Positions 1 through 9,485 of a DNA stretch of 64,000 nt are shown here, one piece after another; position 1 is the first letter of the stretch, and every line of letters starts with the position of its first letter. The stretch is from Lactobacillus sp. ESL0684 (GTDB taxonomy: Bacteria; Bacillota; Bacilli; Lactobacillales; Lactobacillaceae), in the NCBI RefSeq assembly GCF_029392675.1, contig NZ_CP113941.1, forward strand, positions 608,001 to 672,000, written 5' to 3'. A model generated the notes under the pieces. It had not been told where the DNA came from and ran no database searches. It saw only the letters and a list, made by a program, of their open reading frames with translations. Both the position numbers and the translations under genes were made by a program.

Positions 1-629
1 AAAGCGGCGTTCTTAAAAGCTGGATCAAGGCTAGAATCGGTAGAATCAAAAGCAGGTAATTTACCAGCCTTATCCTTGGTACCAGGATCTAGTGAATATT
101 TCTTAGCCAAGCTCTTAAAACTCTTACCATTATCTAATTGGTTGATAATGTCTTGAGCTTTGGATTTCTTAGAAACTAAAATGTGTTGCACAGTAACTTT
201 AGGTTGGTATGACTTCCAAGCTTTTTGTTCTTGACTCTTGGAAATCTTCTTGATGTCTTTAAGAGCAGCTTCAGAAAGCAAAGTAGTCTTGAGGTTATCT
301 TTAAAACCATCTTCAGTCATACCGTTTTGTTGTAAAACGGCACTGAATTGAGAACCGTATTGCTTTTTGTAATTATTAAATTGTTTATTAACTTTGTTCT
401 TAGGAACTTTATTACCATATTGTTCATCTAAAACGTGATTAATAATCATGTTAGCTAAAGCAGTTTGACCAGCCTGAGACTTCTTCATTTCTTTGTAGTA
501 ATCGTCTTGAGTGATCTTGCCACCTTTGTATGAGGCAACGGTCTTGCCGCCATTAGAACAAGCAGCAGTTGACAATGCAATACCAGCTACAGCAACAACT
601 GCAGCAATTTTTTTAATATATTTATTCAT
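1..629 (-). CDS. prsA: Foldase lipoprotein PrsA, C-terminus outside window
   Basis: About 209 codons read on the minus strand from an ATG at 629 to the window edge without a stop. The product starts MNKYIKKIAAVVAVAG and has a lipobox LSTAAC, so it should be a lipid-anchored extracytoplasmic protein. The later part reads VQHILVSKKSKAQDIINQL followed by FKSLAKKYSLDPGTKDKAG, the parvulin peptidyl-prolyl isomerase core. PrsA assists folding of secreted proteins. Proximity to YtxH, HIT and EcsAB matches the Bacillus yhaH-hit-ecs-prsA neighbourhood. The C-terminal end lies beyond base 1. Confidence 0.93.
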   Translation of the reverse strand, partial: MNKYIKKIAAVVAVAGIALSTAACSNGGKTVASYKGGKITQDDYYKEMKKSQAGQTALANMIINHVLDEQYGNKVPKNKVNKQFNNYKKQYGSQFSAVLQQNGMTEDGFKDNLKTTLLSEAALKDIKKISKSQEQKAWKSYQPKVTVQHILVSKKSKAQDIINQLDNGKSFKSLAKKYSLDPGTKDKAGKLPAFDSTDSSLDPAFKNAA

Positions 630-767
630 AAGATTAAATTCTCCACATCCTTAACAAATTTAAATCACTGTCCATTAATATAACACAAATTGCTTAATAA
701 GATTTTGTATTTAGCGATTTTCACAGAAAAATCACACATTCTTTACTATTTTTAAACAGTTTTACAA

Positions 768-1076
768 TTACTTTAGCTGATTAATTTCCGATTTTATCTC
801 AGTTAATTGTCTGTCTATGTTCAATTGATAATATTCTAAATCATTTTGGAGTTCAGTAACTGTTTTTTTGGCTTGAGGCAAAGTATTAGTTAGTTCAGCT
901 TTTGCTTGTTTAACATCCGTAATTGCTGAAGAAAGATTGGAAAAGTCCTGCGTGGTTTGTATAATACTTTTTTTGCAGTGTTTACCCAGGCGGGTTCCTT
1001 GTTTATCAGGTACTAGCGAAAGTCCCGCGCCAATAACAGCTCCTAAAATTACTCCTAGACTAAAGTGTTTCATCAT
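768..1076 (-). CDS. YtxH-domain small membrane-anchored protein
   Basis: A 102-residue protein with a hydrophobic glycine-rich N-terminus (GVILGAVIGAGLSLV), then a basic stretch, then a long charged segment predicted as coiled coil (residues about 45-102). This is the YtxH/YhaH pattern; the molecular role of the family is not firmly known. The start could be either of two adjacent ATGs (1076 or 1073). It lies 6 bp downstream of the HIT gene on the same strand, so the two are probably co-transcribed. Confidence 0.8.
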   Translation of the reverse strand: MMKHFSLGVILGAVIGAGLSLVPDKQGTRLGKHCKKSIIQTTQDFSNLSSAITDVKQAKAELTNTLPQAKKTVTELQNDLEYYQLNIDRQLTEIKSEINQLK

Positions 1077-1082
1077 TTTCCC

Positions 1083-1514
1083 TTAAAATTGCGCTTTAAT
1101 CGTGTCAGCAATTTTTTGATAATCTGCTGGTTCGTAGTTATCTGCGTTGTTGCGTGTTTGATTATTTAGTCCATCACCTGCAAAGCGTGGAATAAAGTGA
1201 ATATGTGAGTGCATTACCACTTGCCCAGCACTTTCGCCATTATTAGTAGTAACGTTCATCCCTGTAATTTTAGGATCAAAATTCTTGATAGCATTGGCAA
1301 CTACTGGAATGTATTGCAGATATTGTTGAGCATCCTCAGCGCTGTAATCAAAAAAGTTAGTTATGTGCTTTTTAGGAATTAGCAGTGTATGTCCCGGATT
1401 TACTTGTGAAATATCTAAGTATGCCTTGACGTCTTCGTTTTCAAAAACGGTATAACTAGCTACTTCGCCGCGAATAATTTTACAAAATAAACAATCTTTG
1501 TCTAATTCATTCAT
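1083..1514 (-). CDS. hit: HIT-family nucleotide hydrolase
   Basis: The 143-residue product begins MNELDKDCLFCKIIRGE and carries the histidine triad HSHIHFIP near the C-terminus, so it is an Hint-type nucleoside phosphate hydrolase or transferase. Cys8 and Cys11 (CLFC) fit the zinc-binding pair seen in many family members. I chose the ATG at 1514 because GAGG lies 7 bases before it; an in-frame ATG at 1532 would place that ribosome binding site inside the gene. It is divergent from ecsA, as in Bacillus. Confidence 0.92.
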   Translation of the reverse strand: MNELDKDCLFCKIIRGEVASYTVFENEDVKAYLDISQVNPGHTLLIPKKHITNFFDYSAEDAQQYLQYIPVVANAIKNFDPKITGMNVTTNNGESAGQVVMHSHIHFIPRFAGDGLNNQTRNNADNYEPADYQKIADTIKAQF

Positions 1515-1601
1515 ATTAAAACCTCTTTTCAAAATTTAGTTTCTTTTAATATCATGCTATCATATAAATTGAGTAAATTCATTAAAAGAAAGACAGGAAA
1601 T

Positions 1602-2342
1602 ATGGTTCTAAAAATTGAGCACCTAACTGGTGGGTATACTGGAGTACCAGTTATTAAAGAGGTTAACTTAGAAATAAAGCCGGGCCAAGCCTTAGGGCTA
1701 ATTGGCCTTAATGGTGCTGGGAAATCAACGACAATTAAGCATATTTTAGGCTTGTTAAGACCGCAAAAGGGTACGATCAGTTTGAACGGAATAAGCTTAG
1801 CGGCGCAACCAACGGCTTTCAAGCAAAAATTGGCTTATATTCCAGAGACACCAGTTTTGTATCCAGAATTAACGTTAAAAGAACATCTTGAGTTAACAAT
1901 GTTAAGTTATCAACTCGATGAGCAAGCAGCATGGAGCAGGGCTGACGAGCTATTGAAGATGTTTCGTTTGGACAATAAAATGGATTGGTTGCCAATTCAT
2001 TTTTCTAAAGGCATGCAACAAAAAGTGATGATCGTGACGGCTTTTTTGCCGCAGACTGATCTATTAGTGATTGATGAGCCATTCACTGGGCTTGATCCCT
2101 TGGCAGTTGCGAACCTGATTGATTTAATTAAGCAGGCTATTAGTCAAGGTAAAATGGTCTTAATGACTACTCACGTGTTGGCTGATGCGCAACAAGCAAT
2201 TTCCAATTATGCGGTTTTAAATAATGGCACAATTGAAATTATTGGCAGTCTTGGTGAAATTCGGACGCATTATGGGTTAAAACCGACTGACGCTTTTGAT
2301 AAGCTTTATCAGATTTTAAATCAGGAGCAACAGCATGCGTGA
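1602..2342 (+). CDS. ecsA: ABC transporter ATP-binding protein EcsA
   Basis: A 246-residue ATPase with Walker A GLNGAGKST, a degenerate signature region (HFSKGMQQK), Walker B LLVIDEPFTGLD and the switch histidine in MTTHVL. EcsA energises the EcsAB exporter, which in Firmicutes is linked to protein secretion and to proteolysis within the membrane. The ATG at 1602 follows a weak AGGA site and gives the usual N-terminus MVLKIEHLTGGY; an upstream in-frame ATG at 1554 would add 16 atypical residues. The gene overlaps ecsB by 8 bp, indicating translational coupling. Confidence 0.93.
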   Translation: MVLKIEHLTGGYTGVPVIKEVNLEIKPGQALGLIGLNGAGKSTTIKHILGLLRPQKGTISLNGISLAAQPTAFKQKLAYIPETPVLYPELTLKEHLELTMLSYQLDEQAAWSRADELLKMFRLDNKMDWLPIHFSKGMQQKVMIVTAFLPQTDLLVIDEPFTGLDPLAVANLIDLIKQAISQGKMVLMTTHVLADAQQAISNYAVLNNGTIEIIGSLGEIRTHYGLKPTDAFDKLYQILNQEQQHA

Positions 2343-3537
2343 GTTAGCGAATAAACGACTGCAAAAAAATTTCCGCAAATCACTTAAGTATTTGACTTTG
2401 GTTTTTAATGATTTTTTTGTCTTGGCCTTGATTTTCTTGTTTGGTGCGTTAATGTTTTGGTATGCCCAGAGTATGAAGACTATGCCACAAGGATTGTGGT
2501 TTTATCGTCCGCTAGTAGGTGCTATTTTGTGGCTGCCACTACTAATTGGCAATTTGGTTACCCTAATTGATAGAGCAGATTTACAATTTTTGTTGCCTCA
2601 AGATGAACAGATGCTTGAGTATCTAAAGCCAATGTTTTATTATAGTTTGCTATTTCCAACCTTTATGATTGTAGTAATTGCCGGAATTTTATTTCCCTTT
2701 GCTACAATTAAGGCCGAGATTAGCCCATTAATGTATGGCATTTCCTTGATAGCTGTGTTGGCTAGTAAGGTAATCCAGTTGCAATTAAGTCAGTGTAATC
2801 TTTATTTTGGGAAAAAGCTTAACTTAAACTGGCTTAATTTGGCTTTTTTGCTAATTTTTGTAATTGGAACGTGGCTACCAATTAGTATGGTGGTAGTGAC
2901 TGTTTTATTGCTAGCTGCGGTGGTACTGTTGCATGCAAAACCAACTGCGACTAAATTGTTTGATTGGCAATACGCAGTTAATCAGGAAAACAAGCGGAAA
3001 AATCGTGTCTATACTGCCTTTAGTATGTTTACCGATGTCAAAGAAAAGCGGGTTAGCATTAAACGGCGTAAATATTTGGATTTTTTGTTACCTAAATCAT
3101 TATCTAAGGAAAATCCGAATAAATTTTTATATCGACGCTCTCTTTTACGTAATCCGGAAAACTTGAACTTATTAGTTAGAATGACAATGTTTGCTGTTTT
3201 AATTTCTTGGCTGGTTCAGGAGACATCATGGGCACTTGGTTTAGCGTGCTTGGTAATTTTTTTAACAGTCTACCAATTATTGCCGATGGCTGAAGAATTT
3301 GACGATAACTTAATGTATCGTGTATATCCAATAGATCGGGGTAAGCGTGGTCAAGATTTGATTGCGGTCTTAACTTTTGGCTTGTTATTGCAATGGTTAA
3401 TTGTTAGTCTATTTTGGTTGCTCATTTTACCGATTAATGGGCAATTGTGGATAGCCATTGGAATATTATTAGTATTTAGCTTATGCATCACGCGGATTTA
3501 TTTACCATATAAAATTAAGAAGAGGAAGATTTCATAG
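2335..3537 (+). CDS. ecsB: ABC transporter permease EcsB
   Basis: A 400-residue polytopic membrane protein with hydrophobic segments around residues 27-45, 62-80, 98-130, 165-200 and a C-terminal cluster from 280 on. A long basic cytoplasmic stretch (residues about 215-265, including VKEKRVSIKRRKYLD) separates the two halves. Length and layout match EcsB, the membrane partner of EcsA. Its start lies inside ecsA and its stop abuts trmB, so ecsA-ecsB-trmB form one unit. Confidence 0.9.
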   Translation: MRELANKRLQKNFRKSLKYLTLVFNDFFVLALIFLFGALMFWYAQSMKTMPQGLWFYRPLVGAILWLPLLIGNLVTLIDRADLQFLLPQDEQMLEYLKPMFYYSLLFPTFMIVVIAGILFPFATIKAEISPLMYGISLIAVLASKVIQLQLSQCNLYFGKKLNLNWLNLAFLLIFVIGTWLPISMVVVTVLLLAAVVLLHAKPTATKLFDWQYAVNQENKRKNRVYTAFSMFTDVKEKRVSIKRRKYLDFLLPKSLSKENPNKFLYRRSLLRNPENLNLLVRMTMFAVLISWLVQETSWALGLACLVIFLTVYQLLPMAEEFDDNLMYRVYPIDRGKRGQDLIAVLTFGLLLQWLIVSLFWLLILPINGQLWIAIGILLVFSLCITRIYLPYKIKKRKIS

Positions 3538-4197
3538 ATGAGATTACGTAATAAGCCTTGGGCAACTAAATTAGTTGCTGAGCATCCAGAAAGTGTGCTT
3601 GATCGACCTGATCCAAAACGCAAAATTGACTGGACAAAACGATTTAGCGATTTTTCTAAGCCACTTGAAATAGAGGTTGGATCAGGGAAAGGGCAATTTA
3701 TTACAACTCTGGCTCAGCAGCATCCTGAAAAGAACTTTATCGCTTTAGAGTTACAAATGACTGCAGCAGGGATGATTTTACGGACTAAACTTGCAAAAGG
3801 GCTGACTAATTTGCAAATTCTTTGTGCTGATGCGGCTAATATTAATTGCTTTTTTGCACCTGCCAGTACCAATGTGATTTATCTTAACTTTAGTGATCCT
3901 TGGCCTAAGGCTCGTCATGAAAAGCGGCGACTAACTTACCATACTTTTTTAAAGAAATATCAAGAAGTATTACAGCCAAGTGGCCAGCTTGAATTTAAAA
4001 CTGACAATGCGGGGTTATTTGCTTATTCGCTAAAGAGTATGAATAACTATGGCATGAATTTCGACTTTGTGTCAGTTGATTTGCATCATGAACAATCAGA
4101 ATTTGCTAAAACAAATGTTGAAACTGAATATGAGCACAAATTTGCTGCAAAGGGCAATCCAATTTATGCTGTTCATGCAGATTTTGAGGTAAAATAA
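3538..4197 (+). CDS. trmB: tRNA (guanine-N7-)-methyltransferase TrmB
   Basis: A 219-residue SAM-dependent enzyme that methylates G46 in the variable loop of tRNAs. The SAM-binding motif EVGSGKGQFI lies near residue 47, and the family hallmark NFSDPWPKARHEKRRLT near residue 122, with FKTDN later. The ATG immediately follows the ecsB stop codon, so translation is probably coupled. Confidence 0.96.
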   Translation: MRLRNKPWATKLVAEHPESVLDRPDPKRKIDWTKRFSDFSKPLEIEVGSGKGQFITTLAQQHPEKNFIALELQMTAAGMILRTKLAKGLTNLQILCADAANINCFFAPASTNVIYLNFSDPWPKARHEKRRLTYHTFLKKYQEVLQPSGQLEFKTDNAGLFAYSLKSMNNYGMNFDFVSVDLHHEQSEFAKTNVETEYEHKFAAKGNPIYAVHADFEVK

Positions 4198-4227
4198 TAA
4201 TTATTATTAAATCAAAGGAGTTCAGTG

Positions 4228-4548
4228 ATGGAACAAATTAAAGAATTAACTCAAGCAAAATTAGCTGAAATTACCCAAAATGGGCGAACAGTATTGGAAT
4301 TTTCGGCAGATTGGTGTCCTGATTGTCGGTTTTTAGATCCCTTTTTACCAGAAATTGAAGCAGATTTTGATAAGAGCAAGTTTTATCAAATCGATCGAGA
4401 TGGTTGTATTGACTTGGCTAAGGATTTAAATATTATGGGAATTCCATCATTTGTTGTCTACCAAGATGGTAAAGAAATTGGTAGACTAGTTAATAAGAAC
4501 CGTAAGACTAAGGATGAAGTAGAGCAGTTTTTGCGATCCCTAGATTAG
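4228..4548 (+). CDS. Thioredoxin-like protein (YtpP type)
   Basis: A 106-residue thioredoxin fold with active site WCPDC near residue 31 and the cis-proline segment GIPSFVVYQDGKEIGR. It is probably a cytoplasmic disulfide reductase or low-molecular-weight thiol exchanger, like YtpP of Bacillus. The ATG at 4228 is preferred to the GTG at 4225 because GGAG lies 7 rather than 4 bases upstream. The order trmB, thioredoxin, ytpR, murC is a condensed version of the Bacillus ytp region. Confidence 0.88.
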   Translation: MEQIKELTQAKLAEITQNGRTVLEFSADWCPDCRFLDPFLPEIEADFDKSKFYQIDRDGCIDLAKDLNIMGIPSFVVYQDGKEIGRLVNKNRKTKDEVEQFLRSLD

Positions 4549-4568
4549 TGAAGGAGATTAATTTTTAA

Positions 4569-5216
4569 ATGATTACTAGTATAAACAAACGTAGTTATCC
4601 CAATACTCTAATTGTGATTTTGGCTCAGGATCAAGGTAAGAGTAGCTATATTGAAAAAAATGACATTACTCAAGTTACGGATGAACAGGGTAATGTTACT
4701 GGCTATAACTTTTTCAATGTTGACCAGCTAATTGATTATGATAAATTGCCAGACGGTCAAGTTGAGCTAACTGATGAAGAGCTAACTAAACTTAATGAAA
4801 AATTGTCACAGGTGGGCTTTGACACTCAATTAGGGTATGGTGAGCCAACGTTGGTTTATGGTTATGTTAAAACCTGTGATCCTCATCCAGATTCTGATCA
4901 TTTGCACGTCACAACCGTTGAAGTTGGTAATGATCGTGAAGTCCAAATTGTTTGTGGAGCTCCTAACATTGCTCAAGGTCAAAAGATTGTTGTCGCATTG
5001 CCAGGGACGCTAATGCCAAATGGCCAGCAAATTTGGCCAGGTGCCTTGCGCGGTGTTGATTCATTTGGCATGATTTGTGCGGCGCGTGAATTAGGTTTGC
5101 CACATGCAGAACAAAAGCGCGGTATTATGGTAGTGCCAGATGATTTTACAGTAGGTGCTGCTTTTGAAGCACAAAAGTGTGACGAACTTTTGGCTAATGG
5201 TAAAATTCAACTTTAA
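4569..5216 (+). CDS. ytpR: YtpR-type tRNA-binding domain protein
   Basis: A 215-residue protein: an N-terminal DUF4479-like half (residues 1-90) and a C-terminal tRNA-binding OB-fold (about 95-205) with YVKTCDPHPDSDHLHVTTVE and VCGAPNIAQGQKIVVALPG. The second half closely parallels the N-terminal domain of PheT, which is also encoded in this window at 33.2 kb. No catalytic domain is present. The function of free-standing YtpR is uncertain. Confidence 0.9.
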   Translation: MITSINKRSYPNTLIVILAQDQGKSSYIEKNDITQVTDEQGNVTGYNFFNVDQLIDYDKLPDGQVELTDEELTKLNEKLSQVGFDTQLGYGEPTLVYGYVKTCDPHPDSDHLHVTTVEVGNDREVQIVCGAPNIAQGQKIVVALPGTLMPNGQQIWPGALRGVDSFGMICAARELGLPHAEQKRGIMVVPDDFTVGAAFEAQKCDELLANGKIQL

Positions 5217-5224
5217 AATAGCCT

Positions 5225-5251
5225 AGAACTTCTTGATGAAGTTCTTTTTTT
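5225..5251 (+). terminator. Rho-independent terminator after ytpR
   Basis: AGAACTTC and GAAGTTCT form a perfect 8-bp stem around a 5-base loop, followed by a run of seven T. It closes the ecsA-to-ytpR unit before murC. Confidence 0.88.
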
Positions 5252-5352
5252 GTTAAAAAAGTTTTATTACCTTTTTGCTCAGACTGCTTTTTAATGGTAA
5301 TAATGGTAAAATGTTTCTTGATTATAAAATAATATTTTGGAGCAATTGTAAG

Positions 5353-6666
5353 ATGTTAGATAAAGACAAACAAATTTGGTTTATCGGAATTAAAGGTACT
5401 GGTATGGCTGCATTAGCATTGCTGTTGCATGATCTAGGTTATCAGGTAGCTGGTAGCGATATTGCCAAGTATACTTTTACGCAGGAACCATTAGCAAAAG
5501 CTGGGATCAAAGTAGTTGATTTTGCTTCGGATAATATTAAGCAGACTGGTCAAGTAGTGGTCAAAGGTAATGCTTTTAAAGCAGATAACGTTGAGGTAGC
5601 GGCATGTACAGCTAACAACGTTGCTTGGCAAAGTTATCCTGATACGGTTGAAGAAGTTGTCAAGATGCATACTAGTATTGGAGTAGCTGGTACTCATGGT
5701 AAGACCTCAACAACTGGACTTTTGGCCCATGTGTTAGGTGCGGCTGTGCCAACTTCTTATTTGATTGGTGATGGTGAAGGCCAGGGCGTTGCTGATTCTA
5801 AATTCTTTGTCTATGAGGCTGATGAATATCGTCGTCATTTTTTGGCCTACCATCCAGACTATCAGATTATGACTAATATTGATTTTGATCATCCCGATTA
5901 TTTTAAGGATCAAGCTGATTATACTGCTGCCTTTCAAACAGCCGCAAAGCAGACTAAGAAGGCCTTATTTGTTTGGGGAGGCAATCAACATTTGCAGCAA
6001 TTGCAAACTGATATTCCTAAATATACCTATGGATTTGATGAAAATGATGATTTCCAAGCAGTTGAAATTAATCGCTCTACTACTGGATCGACTTTTACTG
6101 CTTTAGCACATGGGCAAAATATTGGTAGATACACTGTGCACTTGTTTGGTGATCATAATATCTTGAATACTTTAGCTGTAATTGCCGTAGCTTATACTGA
6201 AAAGGTGCCACAAGCTGTTATTCAGCAAGGATTATCATCTTATCAAGGAGCCAAGCGCCGATTTGCTGAAGTGGATTACGGTAATCTTAATATTATTGAT
6301 GATTATGCGCATCATCCAACAGAAATGCGAGCAACTATTCAGGCCGCACGGCAGAAATTTCCTGGCAAACGACTAGTTGTAGTTTTTCAACCGCATACTT
6401 TTTCACGAACTAAAAAATATGCTGACGACTTTGTTAATATTTTGCGCGGCGTCGATAAAGCATATTTAACACCAATTTATGCATCAGCAAGAGAGCAGAC
6501 CGGTGATATTAGCAGTGAAGATTTGACAGCACAAATTCCCAATTCAGAGGTGATTGATTTAGACAATATTGCAGATTTAACGCAAAATCGTGATAGTGTC
6601 ATTATCTTTATGGGTGCAGGCGATATTTCTAAATATGAAACTGCTTTTGAAAAGTTACTACAATAA
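5353..6666 (+). CDS. murC: UDP-N-acetylmuramate--L-alanine ligase MurC
   Basis: A 437-residue ATP-dependent ligase adding L-Ala to UDP-MurNAc in peptidoglycan precursor synthesis. It shows the N-terminal UDP-binding loop GIKGTGMAALALLLHDLG, the ATP-binding GTHGKTSTTG (about residue 115) and DDYAHHPTE. The ATG at 5353 after GGAG gives the standard length; the open frame extends upstream to 5275 but that segment is not MurC-like. Confidence 0.97.
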   Translation: MLDKDKQIWFIGIKGTGMAALALLLHDLGYQVAGSDIAKYTFTQEPLAKAGIKVVDFASDNIKQTGQVVVKGNAFKADNVEVAACTANNVAWQSYPDTVEEVVKMHTSIGVAGTHGKTSTTGLLAHVLGAAVPTSYLIGDGEGQGVADSKFFVYEADEYRRHFLAYHPDYQIMTNIDFDHPDYFKDQADYTAAFQTAAKQTKKALFVWGGNQHLQQLQTDIPKYTYGFDENDDFQAVEINRSTTGSTFTALAHGQNIGRYTVHLFGDHNILNTLAVIAVAYTEKVPQAVIQQGLSSYQGAKRRFAEVDYGNLNIIDDYAHHPTEMRATIQAARQKFPGKRLVVVFQPHTFSRTKKYADDFVNILRGVDKAYLTPIYASAREQTGDISSEDLTAQIPNSEVIDLDNIADLTQNRDSVIIFMGAGDISKYETAFEKLLQ

Positions 6667-6681
6667 TTCAAATTTGAGTAA

Positions 6682-6711
6682 AAACTAGTTGCTTGGGCGA
6701 CTAGTTTTTTT
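6682..6711 (+). terminator. Rho-independent terminator after murC
   Basis: AAACTAGTTG pairs with CGACTAGTTT (one G-U pair), and the descending arm runs into a block of seven T. Confidence 0.85.
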
Positions 6712-6801
6712 ATCCTGGTACTCTCATATGGCTTGCTTTTACCAAAAGCTGCTAAAATGGTAACAGGACTGATTACCCAGATTAATTAATAAGGAGAAAT
6801 A

Positions 6802-9471
6802 ATGGCTGATAAAAAATTACTTTTAATAGATGGTAATTCAATTGCCTTTCGCGGCTTTTACGCATTGTATCGGCAACTAGAAAATTTTAAAAACTCTGAG
6901 GGTTTACATACCAATGCCATTTATACTTTTAAGAATATGCTTGACGTTTTGCTTAAAGATATTGAGCCAGACTATGCCTTGGTTGCTTTTGATAAGAGTA
7001 AAACCACTTTTAGAAATAAAATGTATGATGACTATAAAGGTGGACGTCAAAAAACTCCGCCTGAATTATTGGAACAACTGCCATACGTGCAGGAATTATT
7101 GCATGATTTAGGAATTTCTACTTATGAACTAGCTGATTATGAAGCCGACGATATTATTGGTACTTTTGCCAGACTAGGTGAAGAACAAAAGTTTACAGTT
7201 ACAGTTGTGACAGGCGATAAAGATCTGACGCAATTAGCATCAGATAAAACAACAGTTATGGTAACTAAGTCGGGGGTTTCGGATTTAGAAGCGTATACCC
7301 CTGCACATATGAAAGAAGTCAATGGAGTTACACCAACCGAGTTTATTGATATGAAAGCCTTGATGGGGGATAACTCAGATAATTATCCCGGGGTAACCAA
7401 GGTTGGACCCAAGACTGCTTCACGTTTGATTCAGGAATACGGCTCAGTGGAAAAGCTATATGATCATGTTGCTGATATGAAAAAATCAAAGCTTAAAGAG
7501 AATTTGATTAACGACAAGGACAAGGCCTTTTTAGCTAAAAAGTTGGCGACAATTGATCGTAATAGTCCAGTAACTATTGGGTTAGCCGATGTGAAACGTA
7601 AAGAAGTAGATCAAGAACAACTGCGGAAGTTCTATGAAAAAATGAATTTTCGGAAGTTCTTAGAACAATTAGATAGTAGCGATGAAGTCACACCGGAATA
7701 TCAAGCTGCTGATGTTAAGATTGAATATACTGAGTTAACCGAGTCAAAATTATCAAAGTTAGTTGATCAAGCTGGAACTAGAATTAGCTTTTATTTAGGG
7801 ATGCTTGGAGCCAATTATCATTTGGCCGACATAATTGGTTTTGCAATTGAAGCTGGTCAGCAAACCTATGTTAGTGCTAATTTAGACCTGCTTAAATCGG
7901 CTGAATTGAAACAGCTACTTGAAGATGAAACAGTTAAAAAAGATGTGTTTGATCTCAAGCGCACAATGGTTGGCTTAAGCCGTTTGGGTATCAAAATTGC
8001 CGGAATTGACTACGATATGCTATTGGCGTCTTATTTAATTAATAATGAAAACAATTCTGACGATCTCGGTGAGGTTTGCCGATTATACGGAGATTATACA
8101 GTTAAGAGTGATTATGATGTTTATGGCAAGGGTCAAAAGACACGGATTCCTGAAGATGAGCAGGTTCTGTATAGTCACTTAGCCAGCAAACCGCAGGCAA
8201 TCGCTAATTTGAAAAACCAGCTACTAGATAAATTGCAAGACCATGAGCAAGACGATTTATTTGCTAACATTGAACTTCCTGTTGCGCGGGTTTTGGCAAT
8301 TATGGAAATGAATGGCATCAAGGTAGAAGCTACTACTTTGACCAAATTACAAGATGAATTTGCAGCAGAATTAACAGACTTGGAACACAAGATTTATGAG
8401 CATGCAGGTGAGGAATTTAATATTAATTCTCCTAAACAGCTAGGTCATATCTTATTTGAAAAGCTAGGATTACCACCGGTCAAAAAGACTAAAACGGGCT
8501 ATTCTACTTCTGTTGATGTGCTAAATCAATTACAAGATCAGAGTCCAATTATTCCTGAAATCTTGTCTTATCGCCAATTAGCTAAGATTCAGTCAACGTA
8601 TGTTAAAGGGTTGCTTGATGTCATTCAAAAAGATGGCAGAGTTCATACACGTTATTTGCAAACTTTGACTGCTACTGGGCGGCTGTCTTCAGTCGATCCG
8701 AATTTGCAAAATATCCCAACTCGTACTGAAGAGGGTAAGCAGATTAGAAAGGCCTTTGTTCCAAGTGAACCAGATGGTTATATCTTTTCTTGTGATTATT
8801 CCCAGATTGAGTTGCGAGTTTTAGCCCAAGTTTCTGGGGATGAACATATGCAAGAAGCCTTTAAAACGGGGTATGATATTCACTCACATACTGCTATGAA
8901 AATTTTTCATTTGGAATCGCCAGACGAAGTCACCCCGCTCATGCGTCGCCGGGCAAAAGCGGTCAATTTTGGGATTGTTTATGGGATATCTGATTATGGC
9001 TTGTCGAAAAACTTAAATATTAGTCGTAAGCAGGCCAAAGAATTTATCGATAATTACTTTGAACAATATCCGCAAATTAAGAATTATATGGATGAAGCAG
9101 TGAAAGTTGCCCGTGAAAAAGGCTATGCAGAAACAATCATGCATCGTCGTCGCTATTTACCAGATATTCATGCTAAGAATTTCAATGTGCGTTCATTTGC
9201 TGAACGAACAGCGATTAATTCGCCAATTCAGGGTTCTGCAGCTGATATTATTAAGATTGCTATGATGAATATGCAAGCAAAATTGACTGAATTAGGACTT
9301 AAGACCAAAATGGTAGTTCAAGTCCATGACGAATTAATTTTTGATGTGCCTAAAGAGGAACTGGAAACTATTAAAAAGCTGGTTCCAGAAGTTATGCAGT
9401 CTGCAGTAAAACTTGATATACCGCTCGTAGCAGATTCTGGGTGGGGACATAATTGGTATGATGCTAAGTAA
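6802..9471 (+). CDS. polA: DNA polymerase I
   Basis: An 889-residue protein with an N-terminal 5'-nuclease domain (residues 1-290, including ADYEADDIIGT and GDNSDNYPGV), a central exonuclease-like domain and a C-terminal polymerase. Polymerase motif A is DYSQIELRVLAQVSGD, motif B RRRAKAVNFGIVYG, motif C QVHDELIFD. The central domain lacks the acidic DxE metal ligands (its equivalent reads RISFYLGMLG), so 3'-5' proofreading is probably absent, as in Bacillus Pol I. AAGGAG precedes the ATG. It is followed 14 bp later by mutM, a repair partner. Confidence 0.97.
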   Translation: MADKKLLLIDGNSIAFRGFYALYRQLENFKNSEGLHTNAIYTFKNMLDVLLKDIEPDYALVAFDKSKTTFRNKMYDDYKGGRQKTPPELLEQLPYVQELLHDLGISTYELADYEADDIIGTFARLGEEQKFTVTVVTGDKDLTQLASDKTTVMVTKSGVSDLEAYTPAHMKEVNGVTPTEFIDMKALMGDNSDNYPGVTKVGPKTASRLIQEYGSVEKLYDHVADMKKSKLKENLINDKDKAFLAKKLATIDRNSPVTIGLADVKRKEVDQEQLRKFYEKMNFRKFLEQLDSSDEVTPEYQAADVKIEYTELTESKLSKLVDQAGTRISFYLGMLGANYHLADIIGFAIEAGQQTYVSANLDLLKSAELKQLLEDETVKKDVFDLKRTMVGLSRLGIKIAGIDYDMLLASYLINNENNSDDLGEVCRLYGDYTVKSDYDVYGKGQKTRIPEDEQVLYSHLASKPQAIANLKNQLLDKLQDHEQDDLFANIELPVARVLAIMEMNGIKVEATTLTKLQDEFAAELTDLEHKIYEHAGEEFNINSPKQLGHILFEKLGLPPVKKTKTGYSTSVDVLNQLQDQSPIIPEILSYRQLAKIQSTYVKGLLDVIQKDGRVHTRYLQTLTATGRLSSVDPNLQNIPTRTEEGKQIRKAFVPSEPDGYIFSCDYSQIELRVLAQVSGDEHMQEAFKTGYDIHSHTAMKIFHLESPDEVTPLMRRRAKAVNFGIVYGISDYGLSKNLNISRKQAKEFIDNYFEQYPQIKNYMDEAVKVAREKGYAETIMHRRRYLPDIHAKNFNVRSFAERTAINSPIQGSAADIIKIAMMNMQAKLTELGLKTKMVVQVHDELIFDVPKEELETIKKLVPEVMQSAVKLDIPLVADSGWGHNWYDAK

Positions 9472-9485
9472 GGAAGTGACGTCTA